Of a stretch of 33,050 nt of DNA, positions 14,203 through 22,377 are shown piece by piece. Positions within the stretch are counted from its first letter, which is position 1. Each line of letters opens with the position of its first letter. The position numbers and the translations under genes are program-made. Location: positions 1-33,050 of the forward strand of contig CAMBPV010000026.1 in the NCBI GenBank assembly GCA_945869695.1, in the 5' to 3' direction. This stretch comes from Prosthecobacter debontii. Lineage in GTDB: Bacteria; Verrucomicrobiota; Verrucomicrobiia; Verrucomicrobiales; Verrucomicrobiaceae. Below the pieces are notes generated by a model, which made no database searches, was not told the origin of the DNA, and saw only the letters and a program-made list of their open reading frames with translations.

Positions 14203-15185
14203 GGCTTTGGAGTCGCAAGAGTTTGAATCAACGTGCTCCAAGGGACCGCGAGCGCCCCGACGAGCACAAAAAGTCCGATGAGCATGAACACGACCACCCG
14301 ACGCTTAAAGACGGCCGAGTACATGAAGAGGAGCTTCACGTCCATCATGGGACCAAACGTAAGGAAGGCGAGTTTAGCCGCATTCGAGAACACGCCCATG
14401 GGTGCGGCAATGAAGGCATCCGAGGTGCTGCAAAGGGACAGGATGAAAGCCAACCCCATGAGCGAAGGAATGGCCAGCCACTCCCGGCCAGCCACTTGAT
14501 CAAGAACGGCCTGATTCACCTGCGTGTTAAAGACCGAGGTGATGGCCACGCCGATGGCAAAGTACATCGCCGTGTCGAGGAAGTCCCGCATGGCCGTGCG
14601 CATGGCCATCACCAGCTTGGTGTTAAAATCCGGACCTGCTGCGTGTCCCCCTTCATCTGCGTCCGTGCCCTTGATTCCCTCAACGATCGACGGTTTCAAA
14701 AGCTGTGCGGCGGTGAAGCGAATCACAAACAGCCCGACCAACACGGCCACCACATAACCGAGTGATAAGCGCGAGATCGTCATGGTCGCATTTCCCAAGG
14801 TCGAGAGGCCATCGACCTTCTGAAACTCCTTAAAGGCCGTGAGCGTGCTGATCGCCACGATGGGGTTCATGATCGGAGCTGAAAGCATATAAGTGATGGC
14901 ACATGAAACGGGCAGTCCTTTTTGAACCAAGCGCCGAATCACGGGAACCACGGCACACTCGCACACGGGAAAAATCAGCCCGAGGAATCCCGCCATCAGC
15001 GTGGAGAGCACTTTATTCCGCGGAAGTACCCGATCGAAGAGCTTCGGAGGCAGGAAGGCGTCGATCAAACCGGAGAGCAACGTGCCAATCAGGATGTAGG
15101 GAGCCCCTTCGAAAAGGATACTCAAAAAAGCCATCAGGATGTCACCTGTGCGGCTGGGTTCAGGAAGGGCGGCCAAAAGCGTCAT
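14199..15185 (-). CDS. YraQ-type permease (DUF318/ArsP_1 family)
   Basis: This 328-residue protein has about eight hydrophobic segments. The family motif FPVCECAVVPVIRRL (72-86) and the related repeat SLCSTSDAFIAAPM near 257 mark the two halves of a PF03773 permease. LSAPIMNPI lies between them. The ATG at 15185 (MTLLAALPEP) is chosen; the frame is open to 15368 but the extra part is not hydrophobic and overlaps the divergent gene. The transported substrate is not known for most of the family (ArsP members export methylated arsenic). The CEC motif and the His-rich partner encoded immediately downstream favour a metal-related role, which is inference. Confidence 0.85.
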   Translation of the reverse strand: MTLLAALPEPSRTGDILMAFLSILFEGAPYILIGTLLSGLIDAFLPPKLFDRVLPRNKVLSTLMAGFLGLIFPVCECAVVPVIRRLVQKGLPVSCAITYMLSAPIMNPIVAISTLTAFKEFQKVDGLSTLGNATMTISRLSLGYVVAVLVGLFVIRFTAAQLLKPSIVEGIKGTDADEGGHAAGPDFNTKLVMAMRTAMRDFLDTAMYFAIGVAITSVFNTQVNQAVLDQVAGREWLAIPSLMGLAFILSLCSTSDAFIAAPMGVFSNAAKLAFLTFGPMMDVKLLFMYSAVFKRRVVVFMLIGLFVLVGALAVPWSTLIQTLATPKP

Positions 15186-15297
15186 GCGTAGGGATTCATA
15201 AACGCTCGATGCCACTGGGTTCAAGCGACAAACGCATCTGAATCCGTGTCTGGCCCGGTTTGAAGGAGGCCGTGGCTTGAATTCAACCGTAATGGAC

Positions 15298-15319
15298 ATG
15301 ATAATCTTTGTGCGATCAT
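15298..15319. promoter_or_regulatory. Dyad in the divergent promoter region
   Basis: ATGAT (15298-15302) and ATCAT (15315-15319) form an inverted repeat with a 12-base spacer between the divergent permease and ABC ATPase genes, 17 bases before the ATG at 15336. It could be an operator. Short half-sites make chance a real alternative. Confidence 0.2.
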
Positions 15320-15335
15320 AACCCAACCCTTCTTG

Positions 15336-16016
15336 ATGCCCGAGCACCCCGCCCTCATTGCTGACCAACTCTTCCGCAGCTACCCGAGCGGAGAAGGCCG
15401 CGTCGAGGCCCTGCGAGGCGTGAGCCTCACCCTTCAGAAGGGCGACTTTGTGGCGATCATGGGCCCCTCCGGCTGCGGAAAGTCAACCCTTCTCCAACTC
15501 TGCGGTGCCATGGACAGGCCTACGGAAGGCTCCATCCGAATCTCGGGTGCAGAACCGGCTGATCTGGGAGACGCCGCTCTCACGGCTCTGCGGCGCGAGC
15601 GCATTGGTTTTGTGTTCCAGTTTTTCAATCTGCTGCCCACGCTGACCATCGGAGAAAACATCGCTCTTCCCCTGCTCCTCGGCGGAGTGCGCGGCTCAGA
15701 GGCTGAGGAGCGTGCCCGCGCGACGGCTGATCGAGTCGGTATTGGCCGGAGGTTCGACCATCGCCCATCTCAGGTGTCAGGAGGAGAGGCTCAGCGTGCA
15801 GCCATCGCACGCGCCGTGGTGCACCGGCCCGCGCTGCTCATCGCTGATGAGCCAACCGGAAGTCTCGACAGCGCAAGCAGTGGACTGGTGTTGGAACTCC
15901 TGCGGGAACTGAATGAGCAGTCGGGGATCGCCATTCTCATGGCGACTCATGATGCGCAGGTGGCCTCCTTTGCGCAGCGAGTGGTGCGAATGAAGGACGG
16001 GCAGATCATCGAGTGA
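15336..16016 (+). CDS. ABC transporter ATP-binding protein (LolD/MacB type)
   Basis: The 226-residue ATPase shows Walker [10 protein letters not shown] (43-51), Q-loop [11 protein letters not shown] (95-105), signature VSGGEAQR (147-154), Walker [13 protein letters not shown] (167-178) and switch His in ATHD (about 206). [10 protein letters not shown] and DEPTGSLDS are typical of the MacB/LolD/FtsE group, whose partners are FtsX-type permeases, and the next gene, 7 bases on, encodes exactly that. A TTG three bases before the ATG is less likely to be the start. Such systems pull lipids, lipoproteins or peptides out of the inner membrane rather than import solutes. Substrate is unknown. Confidence 0.93.
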   Translation: MPEHPALIADQLFRSYPSGEGRVEALRGVSLTLQKGDFVAIMGPSGCGKSTLLQLCGAMDRPTEGSIRISGAEPADLGDAALTALRRERIGFVFQFFNLLPTLTIGENIALPLLLGGVRGSEAEERARATADRVGIGRRFDHRPSQVSGGEAQRAAIARAVVHRPALLIADEPTGSLDSASSGLVLELLRELNEQSGIAILMATHDAQVASFAQRVVRMKDGQIIE

Positions 16017-16023
16017 GAATCTG

Positions 16024-18603
16024 ATGCTCTTCCGCACTGTCATTCTCCGTCACCTCAGGGGCGAACCGGCACGGGCTCTGGTGACGTTACTCGGAGTCGC
16101 GCTCGGAGTGGCCGTCGTCCTGGGGATACGGCTCACGAATGAATCATCCGTTCGAGGGTTCGACACGGCGATCAGCGCCGTCTCCGGCCGCACAGCTCTT
16201 GAGATTAGCGGAAGATCGGGTGGTCTGGATGAACGATTTCTCTCGCAGCTCCACTGGCTCAGGGACTACGGCATCGCAACGCCCATCATCGAAGCAGATG
16301 CGACCTTGGAACTAGCAGGGGATCAAACTGAAATGCTGCGCGTGCTCGGCATTGATGCCCTCCGAGATCCGGCACTGAGAGACTACCAGATGAGCGCTGA
16401 AAAAGCCGCGCTCGACAGCGTCTCGCCCATGCAATTACTCCGAGCATTGGGCACCCCGAATGCGATCATTTTAACTGAAAAACTAGCCGCTAGACACAGC
16501 CTCCGCATCCACGACTCGGTCAGCCTCGCCCTGGGCGATCGCGCGGAAAAGTTTATCGTGAGTGGCCTCATCGCTGACACTGGGCCCGGGAAAGTGGTGG
16601 ATGGAAACATCGCGCTCATGGACATCGCAGCAGGACAAATGGCGATGAACCGCGCTGGACGGGTGGATCGGCTAGACCTCCGTTTGCATGAGGGCCTCGA
16701 TACCGACGAGGCGAGGGCAGCCATCGCCAAACGGCTTCCGCCCGAGCTGACCGTCGAGCGACCCGCACGCCGAAGCCAGCAGGTGGAGAAAATGCTGGCC
16801 GCGTTTCATTTCAATCTCACGATGCTTTCTTCCATCGCTCTCGTGGTGGGCGTTTTCCTGATCTACAACACCATCTCGGTCTCCGTCATCACCCGACGCC
16901 GTGAGATCGGGATGCTACGGATGCTGGGTGTCACGAAGCGAGGGGTTCTGGGTCTGTTTTTGAGCGAGGCCTTGGTCCTCGCCGTGCCGGGCGCCTTGCT
17001 AGGCACAGCCCTTTCCGGCTGGCTGGCCAAGGCGGCGGTCGGCATCACCTCGACGACGGTGAGCACGCTGTATGTCGCACGCGCAGCCGTCGTTCCGCCA
17101 TTCGAACTCGCTCATCTCGGATTGGCACTCGCCGTCGCCATTCCACTCGCGTTGCTGGCCGCTGCCGTTCCTGCCCGCGAGGCCTCGAGTGTACAGCCCA
17201 TGGAAGCCATGGGCGGAGCGGAGAGGTCTGCCCAGGCCTTCAAGATGAGACCGTGGCAAACGTTTGTTCCTTTGGCGCTTCTAGCCGCTGGAGCTTGGGC
17301 GGCGTATCAGCCAGCCGTCGGTGGACTTCCGCTTTGGGGATACTTCTCGGCGGCCTGCGCCATCTTGGGTGTCGCCTTCGCCACGCCTGCGATTCTCTGG
17401 CTCACGGCCACTTATGGAAAAGCCTTTTTGACTCGTTTCTTCGGGATTCAAGGACGGCTCGCGGCGGCTGAGATCGCCGCTTCCACGCATCGGCTCTCCG
17501 TCTCCGTGGCGACGCTCGCGGTGAGCCTGGCTCTCACGCTCGCCATCGCGATCATGGTGGGCAGTTTCCGGCAAACCGTTCTCGTTTGGGTGAGCGAGTC
17601 CCTCGGCGCAAATCTCTACATCCGCCCCGCTGGCACTGCGAGCAGCGCGTCCGCTGCCTCTCTCTCACCCGACACGATTGCGAAAATCAGATCCCAGCCT
17701 GAAGTCGTTTCCGCAGACGTGCTGCGCTCATTGGATGTGAGTTACGGTGAGTCACTGATCAAAGTGAATGCGAGCCGTTTTCAAAGTGTTTTGAAGCACG
17801 GCACCGTTTCGTTCAAGGCTCCGGCTGATTGGAGGCCCATGCTGGATGCGGCCCGTCTCAGCGGAGACGTGATGATCTCCGAGAGCCTTCAACTCCGTAA
17901 CGGCCTCCAAATCGGGGACAGCCTCGAACTCCCAACTCGAAACGGCCCCCAACGCTTCCGAATCGTGGGCATCAACTACGACTACTCGAATGATCGGGGA
18001 ACCGTCACCATGGACGAGGCGTTCTTCCAGAAACACTTTGGCGAGCTGCCACCGCTTGGCATCGCTGTCTATCTGAAACCGGGCAGCGATGCAGAGCGGG
18101 TGAGAGAAAATTTACTCCGGGATCTCGGGCCGAAGACGCGACTTTTTGCAATGACGAGTGATTCGCTGCGCGCCGAGGTTTTGAGGATTTTTGATAGCAC
18201 TTTTGCCATCACTTGGGCATTGGAGGTGATCGCTGTTCTGGTGGCCATCGCCGGGATTGCCACGACCATGCTGACTCTGGTCCTGGAACGGCGAAAGGAG
18301 ATCGCTCTCTTGCGGATCGCGGGCGCGGAGGCAGCTCAAGTCCGCGGCATGATTTTGATCGAGTCCGGGCTTCTCGGGATCGTTTGTCAATTCCTCGGAC
18401 TCATCGTTGGTTTTCTGCTCTCGCTTGTTTTGATTCATGTGATCAATCCACAGAGCTTCGGCTGGAGCATCCAGTTTCACTGCCCGTGGATGTTTCTCAT
18501 TGCGTCCACCGTGATCACGATCACTGCCACCTCTCTGGCTGGCCTTTACCCCGCCTGGCGCGCGACCCGGCAGCCACCCCAGCCCCCTTCCCTTTCCTCA
18601 TGA
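16024..18603 (+). CDS. ABC transporter permease with two FtsX domains
   Basis: The 859-residue protein has an N-terminal membrane helix (about 16-37), a long extracytoplasmic domain, then an FtsX-type membrane block (about 262-380) containing VITRRREIGMLRMLGVT, the typical coupling segment. After two further hydrophobic segments (about 408-450) comes a second segment near 495 and a second periplasmic domain (to about 720). A closing FtsX block (735-850) contains LERRKEIALLRIAGAEAAQ. Two repeats in one chain are the layout of DUF-type AttF/LolCE-like permeases, so one chain may act as both halves. It starts 7 bases after the ATPase gene and overlaps the next gene by 4, forming a tightly coupled operon. 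Confidence 0.93.
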   Translation: MLFRTVILRHLRGEPARALVTLLGVALGVAVVLGIRLTNESSVRGFDTAISAVSGRTALEISGRSGGLDERFLSQLHWLRDYGIATPIIEADATLELAGDQTEMLRVLGIDALRDPALRDYQMSAEKAALDSVSPMQLLRALGTPNAIILTEKLAARHSLRIHDSVSLALGDRAEKFIVSGLIADTGPGKVVDGNIALMDIAAGQMAMNRAGRVDRLDLRLHEGLDTDEARAAIAKRLPPELTVERPARRSQQVEKMLAAFHFNLTMLSSIALVVGVFLIYNTISVSVITRRREIGMLRMLGVTKRGVLGLFLSEALVLAVPGALLGTALSGWLAKAAVGITSTTVSTLYVARAAVVPPFELAHLGLALAVAIPLALLAAAVPAREASSVQPMEAMGGAERSAQAFKMRPWQTFVPLALLAAGAWAAYQPAVGGLPLWGYFSAACAILGVAFATPAILWLTATYGKAFLTRFFGIQGRLAAAEIAASTHRLSVSVATLAVSLALTLAIAIMVGSFRQTVLVWVSESLGANLYIRPAGTASSASAASLSPDTIAKIRSQPEVVSADVLRSLDVSYGESLIKVNASRFQSVLKHGTVSFKAPADWRPMLDAARLSGDVMISESLQLRNGLQIGDSLELPTRNGPQRFRIVGINYDYSNDRGTVTMDEAFFQKHFGELPPLGIAVYLKPGSDAERVRENLLRDLGPKTRLFAMTSDSLRAEVLRIFDSTFAITWALEVIAVLVAIAGIATTMLTLVLERRKEIALLRIAGAEAAQVRGMILIESGLLGIVCQFLGLIVGFLLSLVLIHVINPQSFGWSIQFHCPWMFLIASTVITITATSLAGLYPAWRATRQPPQPPSLSS

Positions 18604-19727
18604 ACCGAGTTTGTCTCCTCTATCTGGCGTGGATCATGATCGTCCCATCGGACCTCGGGGCCGAGGCGGGGTGGAAGCCTGCAGTTGCGGGCTATCCCTT
18701 CGCATTCCCGCGAGATCACGGCTCACACCCTCAACAAAAAATTGAGTGGTGGTATTACACCGGACATCTCCAGACCGATGAAGGGAGGCAATTTGGCTAT
18801 CAGCTCACCTTTTTCCGAATCGGCGTTGCCCCCAATCCGCCGCTCAGCTCGCCATGGGCCGTGCGCGATCTTTGGATGACTCATCTAGCTATCAGCGACA
18901 TCCAAAAAAGCACTCACCACCACGACGACCGCTTGAACCGTGCTGGACCTGGATTCGCAGGCGCGGCGGCCGATCACCTGAAAGTGTGGAATGAGGACTG
19001 GACGGCGACGCAGTCCGCCACGGGCAAGGGTCCCATGGTTCTCACCGCAAAGAACACTGAGATCAGACTCAGTCTCGAACTCCAAACCGGGAAGCCGCCC
19101 GTTTTTCATGGGAAAGAGGGCCTGAGTCAAAAAGGAGCTCAGGAGGGGAATGCGTCTCACTATTACTCCCTGACTCGCATGCCCACGGCGGGCACACTGA
19201 CGATCAAGGGTGAGCGCTTCAAGGTCAGCGGCGAGAGTTGGATGGACCACGAGTTTGGCACCAGTTTCTTGGAGCCCACACAACGCGGCTGGGACTGGCT
19301 CTCCATTCAATTGGTGGACGGTCGCGAATTGATGCTCTTCCAATTGCGAAAGGCAGACGGAAGCGCTGACCCACATACCGCCGGCACTCTCGTCTCGGCG
19401 GATGGCACCAAACAACCCCTGAACTCGAACGACTTTAAACTCACACCGGGAGATAAGCGGTGGACCTCGCCCGCCACCCAGGGCTCGTATCCGATGACGT
19501 GGCAGATCGAGATTCCCCGTGAACAGCTGCGACTGACCGTGAGCGCCGTTTTTCCCGAGCAAGAAATGACTGCGAGTTCCAGTCCCGGGCTTCATTATTG
19601 GGAGGGAGTCGTTTCCGCGCAGGGCGATCAATCCGGGAAGCCGCTGTCTGGGAAGGGCTATCTGGAAATGACAGGCTACGGAGGTGCCGCGATGAGCCGT
19701 TGGTTTTCCCCTCCCGGATCGAAATAA
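18600..19727 (+). CDS. Secreted AttH/CrtC-like lipocalin-domain protein
   Basis: The ATG at 18600 overlaps the permease stop (ATGA), giving 375 residues with a signal peptide of about 22. Motifs include KIEWWYYTGHLQT (47-59), YQLTFFR, WMTHLAISD, then SGESWMDHEFGTS and GWDWLSIQLVDGRELMLFQLR. These belong to the AttH/CrtC family (PF07143 and Lipocalin_9), two lipocalin-like barrels side by side. The carotenoid hydratase CrtC belongs here, but many members sit beside an ABC transporter and have no known enzyme activity. Here the ATPase-permease-AttH order points to a periplasmic lipid carrier that hands on or receives what the transporter moves; this is inference. The long frame opening at 18213 lies inside the permease gene and is not real. 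Confidence 0.88.
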   Translation: MNRVCLLYLAWIMIVPSDLGAEAGWKPAVAGYPFAFPRDHGSHPQQKIEWWYYTGHLQTDEGRQFGYQLTFFRIGVAPNPPLSSPWAVRDLWMTHLAISDIQKSTHHHDDRLNRAGPGFAGAAADHLKVWNEDWTATQSATGKGPMVLTAKNTEIRLSLELQTGKPPVFHGKEGLSQKGAQEGNASHYYSLTRMPTAGTLTIKGERFKVSGESWMDHEFGTSFLEPTQRGWDWLSIQLVDGRELMLFQLRKADGSADPHTAGTLVSADGTKQPLNSNDFKLTPGDKRWTSPATQGSYPMTWQIEIPREQLRLTVSAVFPEQEMTASSSPGLHYWEGVVSAQGDQSGKPLSGKGYLEMTGYGGAAMSRWFSPPGSK

Positions 19728-19780
19728 AAGAGTGCAAAGAAACGGCACGCCCCGTTCGTTAAGGTGGATGTTAGCCTCTC

Positions 19781-19838
19781 TGCCAGTGAGACGTTACCGC
19801 AACATTAACCCATGGCCCTCCTGGCCTCCTCACTGGCA
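19781..19838 (+). other. Structured element before tatA
   Basis: TGCCAGTGAG (19781-19790) and CTCACTGGCA (19829-19838) are a perfect 10-base inverted repeat enclosing 38 bases. The inner part contains GGCC-CTCCT-GGCC, which can form a second small stem. The structure ends 48 bases before the tatA start and would lie in its leader. It does not match a known riboswitch that I can name. Confidence 0.45.
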
Positions 19839-19886
19839 AAAAGTCAGCGTTGCGTCCGGGCGGTCTCAGCAGTATCCATTACCATT

Positions 19887-20135
19887 ATGAACACCCCCAT
19901 CATTGCCCTTGGACCTCTCGGCACGCCAGAAATGGTGATCATTGCCGTTCTCGTTCTCGTCCTTTTTGGCGCCAAAAAGCTCCCCACCTTTGCCCGCAGC
20001 CTCGGCCGCAGCATGGGAGAGTTCCGCAAAGCGAAGGATGAGTTTGAAGCTGAACTTCACCGCAGCGTCGATGAAGTTGAGAAGCCCGCGATCAAGGCAC
20101 CCGAAGAGAAGCGCCAGCCGGTTTCTCACGACTAA
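19887..20135 (+). CDS. tatA: Twin-arginine translocase subunit TatA/TatE
   Basis: The 82-residue product starts at the ATG at 19887. It has the classical plan: a short periplasmic N-terminus with GTPE, one membrane helix (about 16-27, VIIAVLVLVLFG), the hinge FGAKKLP, then the amphipathic helix FARSLGRSMGEFRKAKDEFEAEL and a charged tail. TatA multimers form the pore or weakened membrane patch through which folded Tat substrates cross. tatB and tatC are not in this window, which is common when a single TatA/E serves both roles. A DUF1501 protein with a Tat signal is encoded nearby. The frame opening at 19812 would add 25 residues before the membrane helix and is rejected. Confidence 0.93.
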   Translation: MNTPIIALGPLGTPEMVIIAVLVLVLFGAKKLPTFARSLGRSMGEFRKAKDEFEAELHRSVDEVEKPAIKAPEEKRQPVSHD

Positions 20136-20146
20136 TTGAGTCCACA

Positions 20147-21136
20147 GTGTCCCCCGGCAGACCTCCAACCCCCAGTGAGGGAGTTCGCTCGACCGGGTGG
20201 ACCCGGGCAGCATTGCCCCTGGCAGTGCTGATCTTTTTCGCGTCAGGTCTCCGCGCTCAGGACTCGTCGGGGCAGAAGACAGCGGAATCCATCCGGTTCT
20301 GCACCTACAATGTTAAAAACTGGCTGTCCATGGACCGCTTTGACGGTCAAAAAACCATCAAAGGTGCTAATAAACCCGAGGAAGAAAAAAGCGCTATCAT
20401 CGCGATCCTCAAAGCTATCAAACCTGATATCTTGGGCCTCTGTGAAATTGGAGGTGAAAGCGATCTGAAGGACCTGCAAAAGCGCTTGCTTGAGGCGGGA
20501 GTTGACCTCGGTCACCACACCGTTTCCCATGGTGGTGATCCGACGCGGAAACTGGGCTTCCTCTCCCGATTCCCGATTCCCGCCACGAACCATCAAACGA
20601 GTCTCGAATACAAAATCGGCGAGCTCACCATGCCGATCCAGCGTGGCATCCTCGACGCCACGGTGGAGGTGTCAGATCTGTTCACGCTTCGCTTCCTCGG
20701 GGTTCATCTGAAATCCATGCGCACCATCCCAGAGGCTGATCAGGCGCTGATGCGACGCAATGAGGCTCACCTGGTGAAACAACACATCGACAAAATTCAT
20801 GCCAGTGCGCCTGGAACTCACGTTGTTCTTTACGGTGACCTGAATGAGCACCGAAATGAACCGGCGATCGAAGAGATCATTGGCAGCCGCACCGAACCAT
20901 CCCAGATGCACGAAGTGAAAGTCTGGGACCGAAACGGCGAAGTCTGGACTCACTTCTGGGACGCCGCAGATTCCTATGCGCGCTTGGACTATATTTTCGT
21001 CAGTAAAGACCTCCGGAAACAAATCGATTTCAAGAAGTCATACGTTTATCAAAAGCGGACGTTTTATGAGGCGAGCGATCATCGCCCCGTCGTCATGGAA
21101 CTCACCGTGCCAACGGCACCCGCTCTTTCGAAATAG
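20147..21136 (+). CDS. Secreted endonuclease/exonuclease/phosphatase family protein
   Basis: The GTG at 20147 gives 329 residues with a signal peptide ending near LRAQ (about 38). The catalytic core follows the family order: FCTYNVKNW (Asn), ILGLCEIGGESDL (Glu that binds metal), FLGVHLKS, LYGDLNEHRN (Asp and Asn), YARLDYIFVS and ASDHRPVVME (Asp-His pair). All the usual active-site residues are present, so a metal-dependent phosphodiesterase or nuclease is expected. Because it is exported, extracellular DNA or a phosphate ester is a likely substrate, but this cannot be read from sequence. It starts 11 bases after tatA and precedes aroE by 24 bases, so the three may be one transcript. GTG is the only reasonable start before the signal peptide. 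Confidence 0.85.
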   Translation: MSPGRPPTPSEGVRSTGWTRAALPLAVLIFFASGLRAQDSSGQKTAESIRFCTYNVKNWLSMDRFDGQKTIKGANKPEEEKSAIIAILKAIKPDILGLCEIGGESDLKDLQKRLLEAGVDLGHHTVSHGGDPTRKLGFLSRFPIPATNHQTSLEYKIGELTMPIQRGILDATVEVSDLFTLRFLGVHLKSMRTIPEADQALMRRNEAHLVKQHIDKIHASAPGTHVVLYGDLNEHRNEPAIEEIIGSRTEPSQMHEVKVWDRNGEVWTHFWDAADSYARLDYIFVSKDLRKQIDFKKSYVYQKRTFYEASDHRPVVMELTVPTAPALSK

Positions 21137-21160
21137 TCTGCTTACCCCCTGTTCGAGATC

Positions 21161-22081
21161 GTGCCGGACTTTTACACCCTTCAAGATTTAGCCCAATGGC
21201 AAGCAAATGGAGAGACCTTAATTCCTCCAGCGAGACTGGCCGTCATCGGCGACCCCATCGGTCATTCCAAGTCGCCTCAGATGCACAATCCGGCGCTCCG
21301 GGAAATCGGGTTGGATGGGCAATACATCCGCGTCCTCGTGCCGAAGGGCACGGTCGAAGTCGCGCTGCGGCAAATGGCTCAAATGGGATTCATCGGCATC
21401 AATGTGACCATCCCCCACAAGTTCGAAGCGCTGGACGCCGTGGATGAGGTGGACCCTTTGGCTCGTCGTCTCGGCGCGGTCAATACCGTTGCCGTGCGTG
21501 ATGGCAGACTCGTCGGTTTCAATAGCGATGGACCCGGCTTTTTGCGTTCAGTGGAGGAAGCCTTTGGCACAGACGTCTCTGAACTCCGAGTTCTGGTCCT
21601 CGGTGCCGGTGGCGGTGCGGGTCGAGCGGTTTCCGTTCAGTGTGCTCTCGGGGGCTGTCCCCAGCTTTTTTTGGTGAACCGAACCGAAGAAAAAAGCCGG
21701 GCCCTCAAAAATGAAATTCAATCATTCAGTGGCTCAACGGTTGTGAAGACCGTGAGTTGGAATGATGCCGCTTTGCGCGCCGTCCTGCCCGATGTTGATC
21801 TGATCGTGAATGGAACCTCACTCGGCATGAAGGATGAGGATGAAACGTTTATCCCCGCAAATTCATTGACCAAGATGCACTGCGTCTTTGACATGGTTTA
21901 CCGTCCAGGCGGGAAGCTGACCTCACTGGGGCAAGCTGCCGCCGCCGCCAACGCTGCTTACACCGACGGACGCACCTTGCTTTTGCACCAAGGAGCCATT
22001 TCGTTTGAATTCTGGTTTCAGCGGCCCGCGCCCATCGAAACCATGAGGAAAGGTTTGACCGAGGCCTTGCTGGCTCAATAG
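21161..22081 (+). CDS. aroE: Shikimate dehydrogenase AroE
   Basis: AroE reduces 3-dehydroshikimate to shikimate with NADPH in aromatic amino acid synthesis. The 306-residue product from the GTG at 21161 shows AVIGDPIGHSKSPQMHN (27-43), NVTIPHK with catalytic Lys87, GAVNTV (105-110), GFNSDGPGF with catalytic Asp123, and the nucleotide-binding GAGGGAGRA (148-156). NRT at about 168 would suit NADP specificity. VNGTSLGM and DMVYRP follow in the normal places. About 25 residues before the shikimate-binding strand exceed the usual N-terminus. Function is secure; the exact start is less so. Confidence 0.95.
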   Translation: MPDFYTLQDLAQWQANGETLIPPARLAVIGDPIGHSKSPQMHNPALREIGLDGQYIRVLVPKGTVEVALRQMAQMGFIGINVTIPHKFEALDAVDEVDPLARRLGAVNTVAVRDGRLVGFNSDGPGFLRSVEEAFGTDVSELRVLVLGAGGGAGRAVSVQCALGGCPQLFLVNRTEEKSRALKNEIQSFSGSTVVKTVSWNDAALRAVLPDVDLIVNGTSLGMKDEDETFIPANSLTKMHCVFDMVYRPGGKLTSLGQAAAAANAAYTDGRTLLLHQGAISFEFWFQRPAPIETMRKGLTEALLAQ

Positions 22082-22098
22082 TCTCCGCCTCCCGAGTT

Positions 22099-22377
22099 AT
22101 GAAACCCACCGCCTACTTTGTCCTCAGCATTGGTGGCCCGATCTTCGCCGCAGTGATGGCGGTTTCGACCCTTTACGCACTTAGCGACTGGCTTGAGGAG
22201 AAACGACTTCCCTTCCTTCCTCTAGCATTGATTGGTTTTGTCGCGGCTTGGGTTTTGGCCCGCTGGTTGGTTCACCATTTTGCGTGGGTAGCCTGCCCGA
22301 AGTGCGGTGCGAAGTCCTACGAAATGGATGGAGTCTCCAGCCGCTTCCGCTGCCAAGTCTGCGGAAAGGCTTTTTAG
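22099..22377 (+). CDS. Small membrane protein with a zinc ribbon
   Basis: The 92-residue product has two hydrophobic segments (about 5-27 and 39-56) and a C-terminal zinc ribbon: CPKCGAKSY (Cys66, Cys69) and CQVCGKAF (Cys85, Cys88). The four cysteines are spaced as in rubredoxin-like knuckles, so one zinc ion is expected. No known family is recognised. It starts 17 bases after aroE. Its stop codon overlaps the stop of the convergent hslO gene by 4 bases. Confidence 0.7.
   Translation: MKPTAYFVLSIGGPIFAAVMAVSTLYALSDWLEEKRLPFLPLALIGFVAAWVLARWLVHHFAWVACPKCGAKSYEMDGVSSRFRCQVCGKAF

Noticed and set aside
18213-18599. 129-codon extension of the AttH-like protein
   Set aside because: It lies inside the FtsX permease gene in another frame. 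The ATG at 18600 overlaps the stop and is followed by a signal peptide.
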